Positions 9,023 to 17,997 of a stretch of 64,000 bases of DNA are shown in pieces. The translations under genes were made by a program, and so were the position numbers. Each line of letters opens with the position of its first letter. Position 1 is the first letter of the stretch. A model generated the notes under the pieces. That model was not told the DNA's origin. It ran no database searches and saw nothing but the letters and a program-made list of their open reading frames with translations. Source of the DNA: Clostridium sp. 'deep sea' (GTDB taxonomy: Bacteria; Bacillota; UBA994; PWPR01). Where the stretch lies: NCBI RefSeq assembly GCF_014931565.1, contig NZ_CP063353.1:3658001-3722000 (forward strand), written 5' to 3'.

Positions 9023-10015
9023 ATGCTAAATACCATATTTTATTATTTACTCAACATGAGTATTATGGGTTCTTTTGTAGGGCTAATAGTTTTAGTTTTG
9101 GTAAAACTATTGCATAAATTTTTTCCTCAAAAGTTTATATTTGCTTTGTGGGCTATTGTTGCTTTTAGGTTTTTGTTTCCACTAACAATATCTAGTAAGT
9201 ACAGTTTAATTAATCTTATTGCTGGTAGGTTTGCAAAAGCAATACATGTTAAATTTGGAGAAACATTTATTCCAATAAGACCACCAGTAACAACCACTAA
9301 TTTTCTGTTGGCAGTAAAAAATTATCAGCCTTTAGTGTATAAAAATGATAACATAGAGAGTCTATTTAACATTATAAGTAACTTTTGGTTTGTAGGCCTA
9401 GTTATAGCTGTTATAGTAGCTATAGTATTGTATATATTAACTATTAAGCAGTTTAAGACAGCAACTTTAGTGAAAGGTTATGAAGCTGATTTAAAGAATT
9501 GCTGTAAAAAACTAAAACTCTCGAACAATATAAAACTTAAACAAATAAGTAAACTTAAAACTCCAGTAGTAATGGGTATAGTTAATGCAACAATTATCTT
9601 GCCTACTGTTATTAAAGAAGACTATGTAAACTATATTTTGTTGCATGAGTGTAGCCATATTAAAAGAAGAGATAATCTGTGGAGACTTGTAAGTATTTTT
9701 ATTACCTGTATTCACTGGTTTAACCCCTTTGTTTGGTATTTTTTATATCTTTGTGAACGAGATATAGAAAAGGCGTGTGATGAAAAAGTAGTAACTTTAA
9801 TTAGTAAACAACAGGTTAAAGAATACGCATCCGTACTAATTAGTCTTTCACAAAAACAAACAACACCATTATTGGCTTTGGGTAATACTGCTGTAAAAGA
9901 ACGAATAATAAACATAACAAACTATAAAAAATTGTCTCTGTTAATGATAATAATTACAGTAATTTTGTTGACTATCCTATCAGTGCTTTTATCAACAAAT
10001 CAAATTATAAGTTAG
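9023..10015 (+). CDS. M56 (BlaR1-like) membrane metalloprotease without sensor domain
   Basis: A 330-residue membrane protein of peptidase family M56. Hydrophobic segments lie near residues 13-30, 37-54, 120-140, 222-243 and 305-324. The zinc site HECSH is at 208-212, and the family motif ERDIEKACDE at 245-254 supplies the third ligand. BlaR1 and MecR1 carry a C-terminal penicillin-binding sensor of about 250 residues; this protein stops right after its last helix, so it has none. By analogy it would lead to cleavage of the BlaI-like repressor encoded just upstream. The signal may come from another protein, possibly paralog 4, whose GTG lies 11 nt downstream. Confidence 0.88.
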   Translation: MLNTIFYYLLNMSIMGSFVGLIVLVLVKLLHKFFPQKFIFALWAIVAFRFLFPLTISSKYSLINLIAGRFAKAIHVKFGETFIPIRPPVTTTNFLLAVKNYQPLVYKNDNIESLFNIISNFWFVGLVIAVIVAIVLYILTIKQFKTATLVKGYEADLKNCCKKLKLSNNIKLKQISKLKTPVVMGIVNATIILPTVIKEDYVNYILLHECSHIKRRDNLWRLVSIFITCIHWFNPFVWYFLYLCERDIEKACDEKVVTLISKQQVKEYASVLISLSQKQTTPLLALGNTAVKERIINITNYKKLSLLMIIITVILLTILSVLLSTNQIIS

Positions 10016-10026
10016 AAGGTGAAGTC

Positions 10027-11550
10027 GTGAAGTGTATTAGAAAAATTTTTACATTAATGTTATTAGTAGTTCTTTTAATAACCCTATGCGCCTTTAGTAG
10101 TGAAAATCAAAAAGATAAATCGAAATTAAGTGATGTAAAAGAGTTCAAACAAGAAAAGCATGAAGAAGTTAAAATTATAGACATAAATGGTGTACCACAT
10201 TTTAACCTAAATAGAAATACTAATTACGAAAAAATTACTGATTATTGCTCTCACAAAATTGATGAAATACCACTTACTAGTTTGGCAATGATAAAACAAA
10301 ACTATAGCAGAATATATGATGTAAATAATGAAAATATTGAATTAATAAAAATCATAGAAGTTGAAGATGGATATTTATTAGCATTTAAACAAAAGCAAGA
10401 TATCAAAGGCTTTAAAGATCGTAAATTTCATAAACCTTACATAAAAAAAATAGATTTTACTGGTAAAGAGTTATGGCATTTAACATTAACTAATGTATCA
10501 GAGCATTTAACAATTGATTTGTTTAAACAACTGCCTAACGGCAATATAATTATTAGTTTTACTGGTTATGAACCTGTTACTTTATTTATGTCAAGCCAAA
10601 AGGTGCAAAATAAAAACAACTTAACTTGTATCAGCCAGCAAGGTGAAGTTTTATGGAAGCAAAGTTTTATAGAAACCTGTGACAGTGTAATAAAACATAT
10701 TTTAGTTACTGAAAAAGATGAATTACTTTGTGTAGGTGTTTGTGATACCTTAAATCCACCAAAATCGGGGCAAGACTACCATAAAGATATAGTGTTAAGT
10801 AAAATAGATAACAAAGGTGCTATTATTAAACAAAGGATATTTGGGGGAAGTAATTTTGATAATGTGAGAAGTGTTGATTATAGTAAACAGTTTGGTTTGC
10901 TTATTGAAGGAATGACTGAATCAACTAATGGTGACTTTAAAAATCGTGAATCGTCAAACATGCAAAAATTTATTGCTAGGCTAGATTCAAACCTTAATTC
11001 TATATGGTGTAAATTAAGTAACAATAAAAATTACTATGGTGAAGATATTTTAATAAATGATAAGTATGTATATATTACAAAACATATTCGTGAAAATGCT
11101 AGTAGTGATAGAATAGGCATTATTGAAAAATACAATAAAAATGGAGATATATTATCTTCAGTTGAAATAAATCTACAGCAAAAGCACTTGTTAAATGAAA
11201 CCCTCTTACCAAATGGTGACTTTATAATTACCTGTAGTAGTGGTGATATGTGTGAATTAAGAATTTATAATCAGCTAGGAATTATTAAAAAAAGCTTTTC
11301 ACTAAAACATTCACCACGGGATATTATAGTTACTACAGATGGTGGCTTTATTTTAAAGTCTACCAGAAACATAAAAACATTACCACAACCTTTGGTTATA
11401 TCATGCATATGGTATGATACTGAAACCACAATTGAAAAATATAATAATAAATATGAGCTAGAGTGGCGTAAAAGTTATGATAATTACCAAGACGAGTTAG
11501 GAACAGACTTCGTTTTACCATTGCCTAGTGGCAAGGTGATTGTGCAGTAA
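10027..11550 (+). CDS. Secreted propeller-like protein, paralog 4 (in repressor operon)
   Basis: The longest paralog (507 residues), GTG start after GAAGGTG, third gene of the BlaI-M56 operon. The N-terminal helix ends LLITLCAFSSE; the Cys lacks a proper lipobox residue before it, so lipidation is doubtful. It shares with paralog 1 an N-terminal block (NTNYEKITDY), the insertion near VQNKNNL and the LNPPKSG segment. The same propeller-type strands (GGSNFDNVRSVDYS, FIARLDSNLNSIWCKL) and the family C-terminus are present. Its position downstream of a sensor-less M56 protease makes it a candidate ligand-binding partner; this is inference. Confidence 0.8.
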   Translation: MKCIRKIFTLMLLVVLLITLCAFSSENQKDKSKLSDVKEFKQEKHEEVKIIDINGVPHFNLNRNTNYEKITDYCSHKIDEIPLTSLAMIKQNYSRIYDVNNENIELIKIIEVEDGYLLAFKQKQDIKGFKDRKFHKPYIKKIDFTGKELWHLTLTNVSEHLTIDLFKQLPNGNIIISFTGYEPVTLFMSSQKVQNKNNLTCISQQGEVLWKQSFIETCDSVIKHILVTEKDELLCVGVCDTLNPPKSGQDYHKDIVLSKIDNKGAIIKQRIFGGSNFDNVRSVDYSKQFGLLIEGMTESTNGDFKNRESSNMQKFIARLDSNLNSIWCKLSNNKNYYGEDILINDKYVYITKHIRENASSDRIGIIEKYNKNGDILSSVEINLQQKHLLNETLLPNGDFIITCSSGDMCELRIYNQLGIIKKSFSLKHSPRDIIVTTDGGFILKSTRNIKTLPQPLVISCIWYDTETTIEKYNNKYELEWRKSYDNYQDELGTDFVLPLPSGKVIVQ

Positions 11551-11607
11551 CTGGCAAGTAAAATATTTATTATTTTACAGTTTTTTAATATCAACACCAA
11601 GTTAATA

Positions 11608-11656
11608 AAGCTAGTAAAAATGTCACTAATATTGTTGGTGACATTTTTACTAGCTT
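11608..11656. terminator. Bidirectional terminator
   Basis: A perfect 19-bp stem (11608-11626 with 11638-11656) around an 11-nt loop, A-rich on one arm and T-rich on the other, between the convergent paralog 4 and LysR genes. Confidence 0.8.
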
Positions 11657-11663
11657 AAACCAG

Positions 11664-12584
11664 CTATAGCTTTAACACATCGTTTACCAAATCAATATAT
11701 TCCTGAGCAATGGCAGACAATGGTCTGCTTTTGTTTGCTATCCAACCTAATTCAAATGTTAAATCCACATCTAAAAAGGGCAAAGCTCTTAGGTTTTTAT
11801 AGTATTCAGTATTGTTATAGGCATTAATGTTATGAACACCTACAGTAAATGCATTTGTATTGGTTAAAAAATCATTCATACTAGCTCTGTCGGAAACATA
11901 AATGCGATTATTAGGATTAAAAATTCCTACCTCTGCCCATTCCACACTAAAATTATATTGGTCATCATTATAAGTTACAAAAGGAAAATTTGAAATCATG
12001 TTGCGAGTAACTCCCTTAATGTTTTTACTAAAATAAGGGTTGTTAGGGCCAATAATAATGCTGGCTTTTTCAGTGGTAAACTTGTAATAGTTAATTCCAC
12101 GTGATTTTAAGAGCCTTAGTAAAACCTTTTTTTGCATTGAAGATAAAAGTAAAATTCCGATTTCTGATTGTTGATTATGTACAGAGGATATAACTTGAAG
12201 AATAGGTTCTTCTTTAAAAGAGAAATTAGTGTTTTTATTTTTGTATTTATTATAAACATCAATAAATACGGAGCTGGCAAACTTAAAATATTGGCTAGAA
12301 ACCGAAAAGCTTAAAGGGGCATCATAGGTAATAGATGAACAAAATTCTTCTAGGTAGTTAAATTGCTGATATGCAGGCTGGGCAATAGCAATAAACTCTC
12401 TTCCAAATTCAGTTAATTCAACGCCTTTACTGGTTCTAGTGAATATAAAGTTTTGTAATTCATCTTCTAAATTTTTAATAGATAAAGACAAGTTAGGTTG
12501 AGACAAAAATAACTCCTTAGCCGCCTTATTAATTGAACCTAGAGCCGCAATAGTTAAAACTTGTTTAATTTGCTGAATGTTCAT
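11664..12584 (-). CDS. LysR-family transcriptional regulator
   Basis: A 306-residue LysR-type protein with the N-terminal winged helix (residues 1-60; motif AALGSINKAAKELFLSQPNL) and a substrate-binding-like effector domain. The start is ATG at 12584, preceded by GGAGGT; a longer frame of 20 residues upstream is AT-rich and lacks an RBS. It is transcribed divergently from the deacylase operon across a very AT-rich spacer with imperfect dyads, the usual layout for a LysR activator and its target. The effector is unknown; an acylated D-amino acid would fit the neighbours. Confidence 0.85.
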   Translation of the reverse strand: MNIQQIKQVLTIAALGSINKAAKELFLSQPNLSLSIKNLEDELQNFIFTRTSKGVELTEFGREFIAIAQPAYQQFNYLEEFCSSITYDAPLSFSVSSQYFKFASSVFIDVYNKYKNKNTNFSFKEEPILQVISSVHNQQSEIGILLLSSMQKKVLLRLLKSRGINYYKFTTEKASIIIGPNNPYFSKNIKGVTRNMISNFPFVTYNDDQYNFSVEWAEVGIFNPNNRIYVSDRASMNDFLTNTNAFTVGVHNINAYNNTEYYKNLRALPFLDVDLTFELGWIANKSRPLSAIAQEYIDLVNDVLKL

Positions 12585-12726
12585 TATTACCTCCATATCA
12601 AAAATTAATATATGTATAATATATAAATTATATATAATATTCATATATCAATCAAGTGTTATACTGATTTAGAGATGTAATTATATACTCATAAAAATTT
12701 AATAGTGTTTGAAAGGGGACAAGCCA

Positions 12727-13443
12727 ATGAAAAATTATTTAGAGATTGCAAATAGTTCGGTGCTGTATATTATAGTTATTTTTTTATTAGCACTTATTAC
12801 TTGGCAGGCGATAGTGTACATAAAAATGGCCTTAAAAAGAGCAGATGAACTAGGTGTTTCGAGAGAAAAGCTTAAAAAAGCTGCTAAAACGGCTGCCATT
12901 ACCAGTGTTGTTCCAAGTATTGCAATAATAATTGCTTTAATTACTTTAGCAACTGTATTAGGAACCCCAATAGCTTGGGGTAGACTTTCGGTAATAGGTT
13001 CGTTAACCTATGAGTTATTAGCTGCCAACTTGGGCGCAACAGCTGGGGGTGTTGAGTTAGGAAGTGCAGCATATGGTGCACAGTCTTATTTAACCTCTGT
13101 ATGTACTATGACTATTGGCTCATTTGTAACTATTGGTTTAACTATTTTTATTTTTAAATGGTATAAAAAAAGCCTCAATAAAAGACTTGCAAAATCAAAA
13201 GACAATACCTGGAGTAAAATTTTAGTTGCAACAATTATAGTTGCCATGTATTCAAGGTTTATGGCAGAACCACTTGCCAAAGGTGGAACAGGCTTAATAA
13301 CTATGGTTACCAGTGGATGTGCCATGGTTATTATTGGATTAATAATAAAGAAAACTGAAGCAAAATGGCTTAAGGACTTTGCGATATCATTTAGCATGAT
13401 TATTGGCATGATTTCTGCTGTTGTGTTTTCAATGGCTTTTTAG
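12727..13443 (+). CDS. DUF5058-like integral membrane protein
   Basis: A 238-residue membrane protein with about six helices. The conserved-looking block GTPIAWGRLSVIGSLTYE and the glycine-rich GATAGGVELG match my memory of the DUF5058 family, often found beside amidohydrolases. ATG at 12727 has GGGGAC upstream; an in-frame TTG six codons earlier is rejected. It forms an operon with the next two genes (spacing 12 and 12 nt). A transport role for the deacylase substrate or product is inferred, not shown. Confidence 0.65.
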   Translation: MKNYLEIANSSVLYIIVIFLLALITWQAIVYIKMALKRADELGVSREKLKKAAKTAAITSVVPSIAIIIALITLATVLGTPIAWGRLSVIGSLTYELLAANLGATAGGVELGSAAYGAQSYLTSVCTMTIGSFVTIGLTIFIFKWYKKSLNKRLAKSKDNTWSKILVATIIVAMYSRFMAEPLAKGGTGLITMVTSGCAMVIIGLIIKKTEAKWLKDFAISFSMIIGMISAVVFSMAF

Positions 13444-13455
13444 GAGGTAAAAATA

Positions 13456-14124
13456 ATGAATAAAAAGAGTTACGATGACAAGGCTCATAGTTTTGGAAGA
13501 CTAAGTTTAACGTTAGGTTTTATTGGAACACTATTATTTCCTTTAACTCTAATATTTATCTTTGATGTGCCTGTATCAATACCTCATATTATTAAGGGTG
13601 CAGGCTCAATTTTAATGTTGATGTTGCCAGTTTCCTTAAGTGAGTTTTTAAGTATAGCCCCAATAATAGGTACATCAGCAATGTATATTATGGTCTTAAC
13701 AGGAAACTTCACAAATTTAAAAATACCTTCATCAATATCAGCTATGGAATCAGTAGGTTTAGATCCCTCTAATTACACCGAAGAATCTGATATTGTTTCA
13801 ACTATAGCAATGGCAACTTCCACGATTGTTTCAGAAATTATTATTGTACTAGGAGTATTATTAATGATTCCACTCTCAAAGCCATTGGCAAACCCAGTTT
13901 TACAGCCAGCATTTAGTAATATTATTCCTGCCTTATTTGGAGCACTAGGGGTAGGTATGATTTCAAAAAATCCCAAATTAGCAATTGTTCCTTTTACATT
14001 AGGTTTTGTATTACTAAAATTTGAGCTAATACCATCTGCTATAGTAATGCCTATCTTGATTCTTTTTGGGGTTATAACAAGCAGAATAATGTATAAGCAG
14101 AACTGGTTAAAAAAAGATAAATAG
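13456..14124 (+). CDS. Integral membrane protein, partner of the DUF5058-like protein
   Basis: A 222-residue protein with about six hydrophobic segments, starting at ATG after GGAGGT that overlaps the end of the previous gene. No catalytic motif. Tight coupling with the DUF5058-like gene suggests that the two act together, perhaps as a two-component permease. Function unknown. Confidence 0.6.
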   Translation: MNKKSYDDKAHSFGRLSLTLGFIGTLLFPLTLIFIFDVPVSIPHIIKGAGSILMLMLPVSLSEFLSIAPIIGTSAMYIMVLTGNFTNLKIPSSISAMESVGLDPSNYTEESDIVSTIAMATSTIVSEIIIVLGVLLMIPLSKPLANPVLQPAFSNIIPALFGALGVGMISKNPKLAIVPFTLGFVLLKFELIPSAIVMPILILFGVITSRIMYKQNWLKKDK

Positions 14125-14136
14125 AGAGGAATAAAA

Positions 14137-15732
14137 ATGATACAGCTACTTATAAAAAACGCTAATATAATTGATGGAACAGCAAATAAAAGCTATAAGG
14201 CAAATATAGCAATAGATAATGGAAAAATAATAGCTATAGATAAAGATTTACAATGCGAAGCAAAACAAATAGTTGATGCAAAGTCACAAACTGTAACCCC
14301 AGGATTCATAGATGTTCACGGACATACAGATATGTTTGCTTTTGTAGATCCAGAGTGTAGCGCCAAACTAAAACAGGGAGTTACTACCGAGTTAGCAGGT
14401 CAATGTGGTTTTACATTGGCTCCAATTAGTAATAATCACTGGGCTGAATTTTATGGTTATTATAGTAAACTAGGAGCCCCTCTTAATGAAAGCTTTAAAC
14501 AATACACTAGCTTTCAATCATATTTAAATATGTTAGAGCAATTACCGTTAGGCATTAACTTAGGTTTATTTGTTGGGCATGGTACATTAAGAATTGCTGC
14601 TATGGGTTTAGATAATGGTAAACCTAATACAGATCAATTGCAAAAAATGAAAATACTATTGCAAGAGTGTTTAGAGAGTGGAGCATTTGGTTTGTCGAGT
14701 GGCTTAATGTATGCCCCAGGCTCATATGCAGATGAACAAGAAATAATTGAGTTGTGTGAAATAGTAAACAAGTACCAGGGGCACTATACAAGTCACTTAA
14801 AAAATCAGGGAAATAGCTTAGTAGAGTGTGTTAAGCAAACCATTAATATAGGCGCCAAAACAAAGATTGCAGTTAATATATCTCACCATAAAGCAGTAGG
14901 TAAAAAAAATTGGGGTAAAGTTAAAGAAACGTGTTCTTTAATAAATGAGGCCAACAATGCTGGTATTAAAGTGAGCCATGATACTTATCCTTATATTGCT
15001 AGCTCCACAACCCTTAGTGGCACATTGCCGCCAAGTTGTTTAAAAGATGGTGCAGAAACATTTTTAAAGCAACTAAAAGATAAAAAATATCAACAACAAC
15101 TAAAAGATAAAATATTTAATCCAGATGAAGACTGGGATAACGATATAAAGGAAAATGGATTTAACTCTTTGTTGATTATTAGAGCTGCTCATACTCCAAA
15201 AGCAGTAGGCAAAACAATAACAGAATATGCCCTTAGTTTGGGTCAAGATGAGTTTGATACCTATGTTGAGCTATTATTGCAGAATCAGTTAGATGTCAGC
15301 GATATTTGTTTTTCAATGAGTGAAGATGATGTTGAATATTTATTAAAACATAAAAGCTGTATGATTTGCACTGATTCACTATATGTAGCAGGTATGCCCA
15401 TGACTCATCCACGCTCTATTGGATCTTTTCCACGGGTGTTGGGTAGGTATGTAAGAGAAAAACAGAGCCTAACATTAGAACAAGCAGTTTATAAAATGAC
15501 AGGTTTAGCAGCAGAAAACTATAACTTAACAAATAAAGGTAAAATAGCAGTAGGTTATGACGCAGATATTGTAATATTTAATAAAGAAAAAATAATAGAT
15601 AAATCAACATTTAGTAACCCTATACAAGACAATGAGGGTATTAAATATGTAATTGTAAATGGTGAAATAGCTGTAAAAGATAACAAAACAACTGGCATAA
15701 GGTGCGGTAAAATAATACGCAGAAATAACTAA
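14137..15732 (+). CDS. N-acyl-D-amino-acid deacylase (D-aminoacylase family)
   Basis: A 531-residue amidohydrolase. The metal-site HGH (H61, H63), the cysteine in AGQCGF (C90), a later SHL and SHHK, and the TDS acid near residue 410 follow the order of the D-aminoacylase/N-acyl-D-glutamate deacylase family. These zinc enzymes hydrolyse N-acyl-D-amino acids to the free D-amino acid and a carboxylate in the cytoplasm. It is the last gene of the operon with two membrane proteins, divergent from a LysR gene, suggesting uptake and deacylation of D-amino-acid derivatives. Confidence 0.85.
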   Translation: MIQLLIKNANIIDGTANKSYKANIAIDNGKIIAIDKDLQCEAKQIVDAKSQTVTPGFIDVHGHTDMFAFVDPECSAKLKQGVTTELAGQCGFTLAPISNNHWAEFYGYYSKLGAPLNESFKQYTSFQSYLNMLEQLPLGINLGLFVGHGTLRIAAMGLDNGKPNTDQLQKMKILLQECLESGAFGLSSGLMYAPGSYADEQEIIELCEIVNKYQGHYTSHLKNQGNSLVECVKQTINIGAKTKIAVNISHHKAVGKKNWGKVKETCSLINEANNAGIKVSHDTYPYIASSTTLSGTLPPSCLKDGAETFLKQLKDKKYQQQLKDKIFNPDEDWDNDIKENGFNSLLIIRAAHTPKAVGKTITEYALSLGQDEFDTYVELLLQNQLDVSDICFSMSEDDVEYLLKHKSCMICTDSLYVAGMPMTHPRSIGSFPRVLGRYVREKQSLTLEQAVYKMTGLAAENYNLTNKGKIAVGYDADIVIFNKEKIIDKSTFSNPIQDNEGIKYVIVNGEIAVKDNKTTGIRCGKIIRRNN

Positions 15733-15747
15733 ATAACAACAAAAAGT

Positions 15748-15778
15748 AAGGGATAGCTAATAACTATCTCTTATTTTA
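15748..15778 (+). terminator. Terminator of deacylase operon
   Basis: AAGGGATAG and CTATCTCTT pair as a 9-bp stem (one G-U pair), followed by a T-rich stretch. Confidence 0.65.
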
Positions 15779-15783
15779 TACAA

Positions 15784-15806
15784 CCAATGGGGACAGTCCC
15801 CTTTGG
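15784..15806. repeat. REP palindrome a
   Basis: A near-perfect 23-bp palindrome: CCAA, then GGGGAC-A-GTCCCC, then TTGG, with single unpaired T on each side. It lies 41 nt upstream of the RAYT transposase gene. Its reverse complement differs from copy b (18118) at one base. Confidence 0.85.
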
Positions 15807-15847
15807 CAAAAAGATGCGGTTATAGTATAATCTAAAGGGGTGATATT

Positions 15848-16651
15848 TTGGCTAGAAAAGCAAGACAAATAAGCAGTACAGGCTATTATCACGTTATGGT
15901 TAGAGGAAATAACAAAGAGCCTATATTTACCAAAAAGTCAGCAAAAATAAAATATATAAACTTACTAAATGAACATATGTTAAGCAATAATGTGCAATTA
16001 GTAGCTTGGTGTATTATGAATAATCACGCTCATTTAGTATTAAAATCAGAAATAACTGAGTTGCAAGAAACAATGAGCATTACCAATACCAAGTTTGCAA
16101 TGTTATATAATTATATTAATGATAGAGTTGGTCATGTTTTTCAGGATAGATATAAAAGTGAGCAAATAGAAACAGATGAGTATTTAATGAATGTTGTTAG
16201 GTATGTACATAATAACCCTGTTAAAGCTAATATAGTTGATGATGCTGATGACTATGAGTGGAGTAGCTATAAGGAATATTTTAAAACAACTTCTTATATA
16301 AGTAATGAACAAAAGCAGTTTATATTGCAGTATTTTAACAAAGATAATCTCAGATTTACATTGTTTCATAGTACAGATGACATTAATATCTACTTAGATA
16401 CCCAAGAAGACAAAGAGCTTTTTCTTATGAGTCGTGCTCAAAGTATATTATCAAGCTTTTGTCGCTTAAATGGAATAAGAAATGCCAAACAGTTGTATAA
16501 AGATAATGAGTTATTAGAGCAATTAATAACTGAGCTGTTATCAAAAACAAAACTATCACAAAGAGCAATTGCTAAACTAATAGGCACAAAAAGATACAAG
16601 GTAGATTCAGTAGCAAAAAAAATAAATACAGATTTAAATATTAATAACTAA
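15848..16651 (+). CDS. REP-associated Y1 tyrosine transposase (RAYT)
   Basis: A 267-residue TnpA-REP family protein. It has the N-terminal GYYHVMVRGNN block, the HUH motif NHAHLVL (about residues 60-66) for metal binding, and the downstream YVHNNPVKA block supplying the catalytic tyrosine. Such enzymes nick single-stranded DNA at REP palindromes. The C-terminal about 80 residues resemble a DnaA-like helix-turn-helix extension found in Firmicute homologs (LSQRAIAKLIGTKRYKV). The start is TTG after AGGGGTGA. Three matching REP palindromes are in the vicinity (15784, 18118, 18167). Confidence 0.9.
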   Translation: MARKARQISSTGYYHVMVRGNNKEPIFTKKSAKIKYINLLNEHMLSNNVQLVAWCIMNNHAHLVLKSEITELQETMSITNTKFAMLYNYINDRVGHVFQDRYKSEQIETDEYLMNVVRYVHNNPVKANIVDDADDYEWSSYKEYFKTTSYISNEQKQFILQYFNKDNLRFTLFHSTDDINIYLDTQEDKELFLMSRAQSILSSFCRLNGIRNAKQLYKDNELLEQLITELLSKTKLSQRAIAKLIGTKRYKVDSVAKKINTDLNINN

Positions 16652-16799
16652 ACTATCAATAGGATGTATATATAAACTATTTAGTTATATGAGTTTTTGT
16701 AATTTTGTATAACTAATATGGCAGCAACGCATAGCATTTATCGAATGAACTAACAGTTATTATAAGGTGATTTATGAAAAAGAAATGGAGGATATCAAT

Positions 16800-17624
16800 A
16801 TGAAAAATATATACGAAAAGGTTGTTCAGTCAGCTAAGTTTATTCAAGATAAAACTAACTTTAATCCTAAAATAGCAGTAATACTAGGGTCTGGATTAGG
16901 AGATTTGGTAAATGTAATAACTCATAAGCAAATAATTGAATATAAAGATATTCCTAATTTTCCACAAGTGACAGTACACGGTCACTCTGGTCGTATGGTG
17001 TTTGGCACTATTAATGGTGTAGAAGTTATGGCCATGCAAGGTCGATTTCATTATTATGAGGGTTACACAATGAAACAAGTAGCTTACCCTATCTATGTAA
17101 TGAAAATGTTAGGTATAGAAAAACTAATTGTTACCAATGCCTGTGGCGGTATTAACACTAGTTTTCAACCTGGTACCTTAATGATTATAAATGATTTTAT
17201 TAATTTAGTTTCAGACAACCCTTTAATAGGAGTAAATGATGAACGTTTTGGACCTCGTTTTCCAGACATGACTGAGCCGTTTAAACTAGCGTTAATTAAT
17301 AAAGCCAAAGCTATAGCAAAAGACTTAAATATCGATTATCAAGAGGGAGTTTATGCCGGCTTTATGGGTCCCTATTATGAGACAGCAGCTGAGATAAGGG
17401 CTATTGCAAAAATGGGTGCAGATGCAGTGGGCATGTCTACAGTGCCAGAGACTATAGCAGCAAATTACTTAGGTTTACAGGTATTAGGCATTTCCTGTAT
17501 TACAAATATGGCAACAGGCATTCAAAAAGTAAAGCACAGCCATGAGCGTGTAGTTGAAACAGCTAAAAAGGCTTCAATAATTTTCTGCAAATGGGTAGAG
17601 CAAATTATTCAAGAAATTAACTAA
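16800..17624 (+). CDS. punA: Purine nucleoside phosphorylase
   Basis: A 274-residue trimeric-type PNP. It cleaves inosine or guanosine with phosphate to the base and ribose-1-phosphate. Visible motifs are GSGLGDL near the N-terminus, HGHSGRM (phosphate site), NACGGIN, GFMGPYYETAAEI and the MSTVPE purine-site segment. Length fits the family. ATG at 16800 follows GGAGG; an upstream extension to 16767 lacks support. No purine riboswitch was recognised upstream. It is probably followed by the decayed acetyltransferase and the terminator at 17939. Confidence 0.92.
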   Translation: MKNIYEKVVQSAKFIQDKTNFNPKIAVILGSGLGDLVNVITHKQIIEYKDIPNFPQVTVHGHSGRMVFGTINGVEVMAMQGRFHYYEGYTMKQVAYPIYVMKMLGIEKLIVTNACGGINTSFQPGTLMIINDFINLVSDNPLIGVNDERFGPRFPDMTEPFKLALINKAKAIAKDLNIDYQEGVYAGFMGPYYETAAEIRAIAKMGADAVGMSTVPETIAANYLGLQVLGISCITNMATGIQKVKHSHERVVETAKKASIIFCKWVEQIIQEIN

Positions 17625-17638
17625 TAGAGGCTATTGTT

Positions 17639-17865
17639 ATGAATATTGAAATTAAAAGACTAAATAGAAATATAATTGACGATATATTAAATAGCTTTGC
17701 AAAATATAGTATTAAAAGATCAAAAGCATATTACGATAAATGTTTAGCTGAGCAAAAAGAGACTGTTTTATTGCCTATATTCAAGATGAAGTAGTAGGTA
17801 CTATTCATTTAATTTATAAAAGCAAATATGCCTCCTTTAGAGAAAACAGTATTCCAGAAAACTAG
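17639..17865 (+). pseudogene. GNAT acetyltransferase pseudogene
   Basis: An ATG-initiated frame runs 51 codons (MNIEIKRLNR...) to a stop. Near 17755-17765 the reading continues naturally in another frame as RDCFIAYIQDEVVGTIHLIY to a stop at 17865. The joined product resembles the first half of a GNAT N-acetyltransferase, with RDCFIAY and DEVVGT typical of strands 2-4. The acetyl-CoA-binding half is missing. It is therefore frameshifted and truncated. Confidence 0.75.
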
Positions 17866-17938
17866 TTTTTAACTATGATAAGTTATTCAGTTACTTCGAC
17901 ATCAGTTAATTGTAAAAAATGGTATATTAATAAAGTAA

Positions 17939-17974
17939 TAAGGTGTTTCACTAATTTTAGTGGAATGCTTTTTT
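17939..17974 (+). terminator. Terminator downstream of punA/GNAT remnant
   Basis: The stem TTTCACTAA / TTAGTGGAA, extended by wobble pairs, is followed by a run of T (GCTTTTTTATT). It separates punA from the small-peptide array. Confidence 0.6.
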
Positions 17975-17997
17975 ATTAACTAAAAGGGGTACTAAAA

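Noticed and set aside
10027-10110. Lipobox in paralog 4 (LLITLC)
   Set aside because: The residue before Cys is Leu, not Gly/Ala/Ser, and the other paralogs have no Cys there.
16652-16799. Possible purine riboswitch before punA
   Set aside because: The conserved core and paired loops of the purine aptamer could not be found; only AT-rich sequence is visible.
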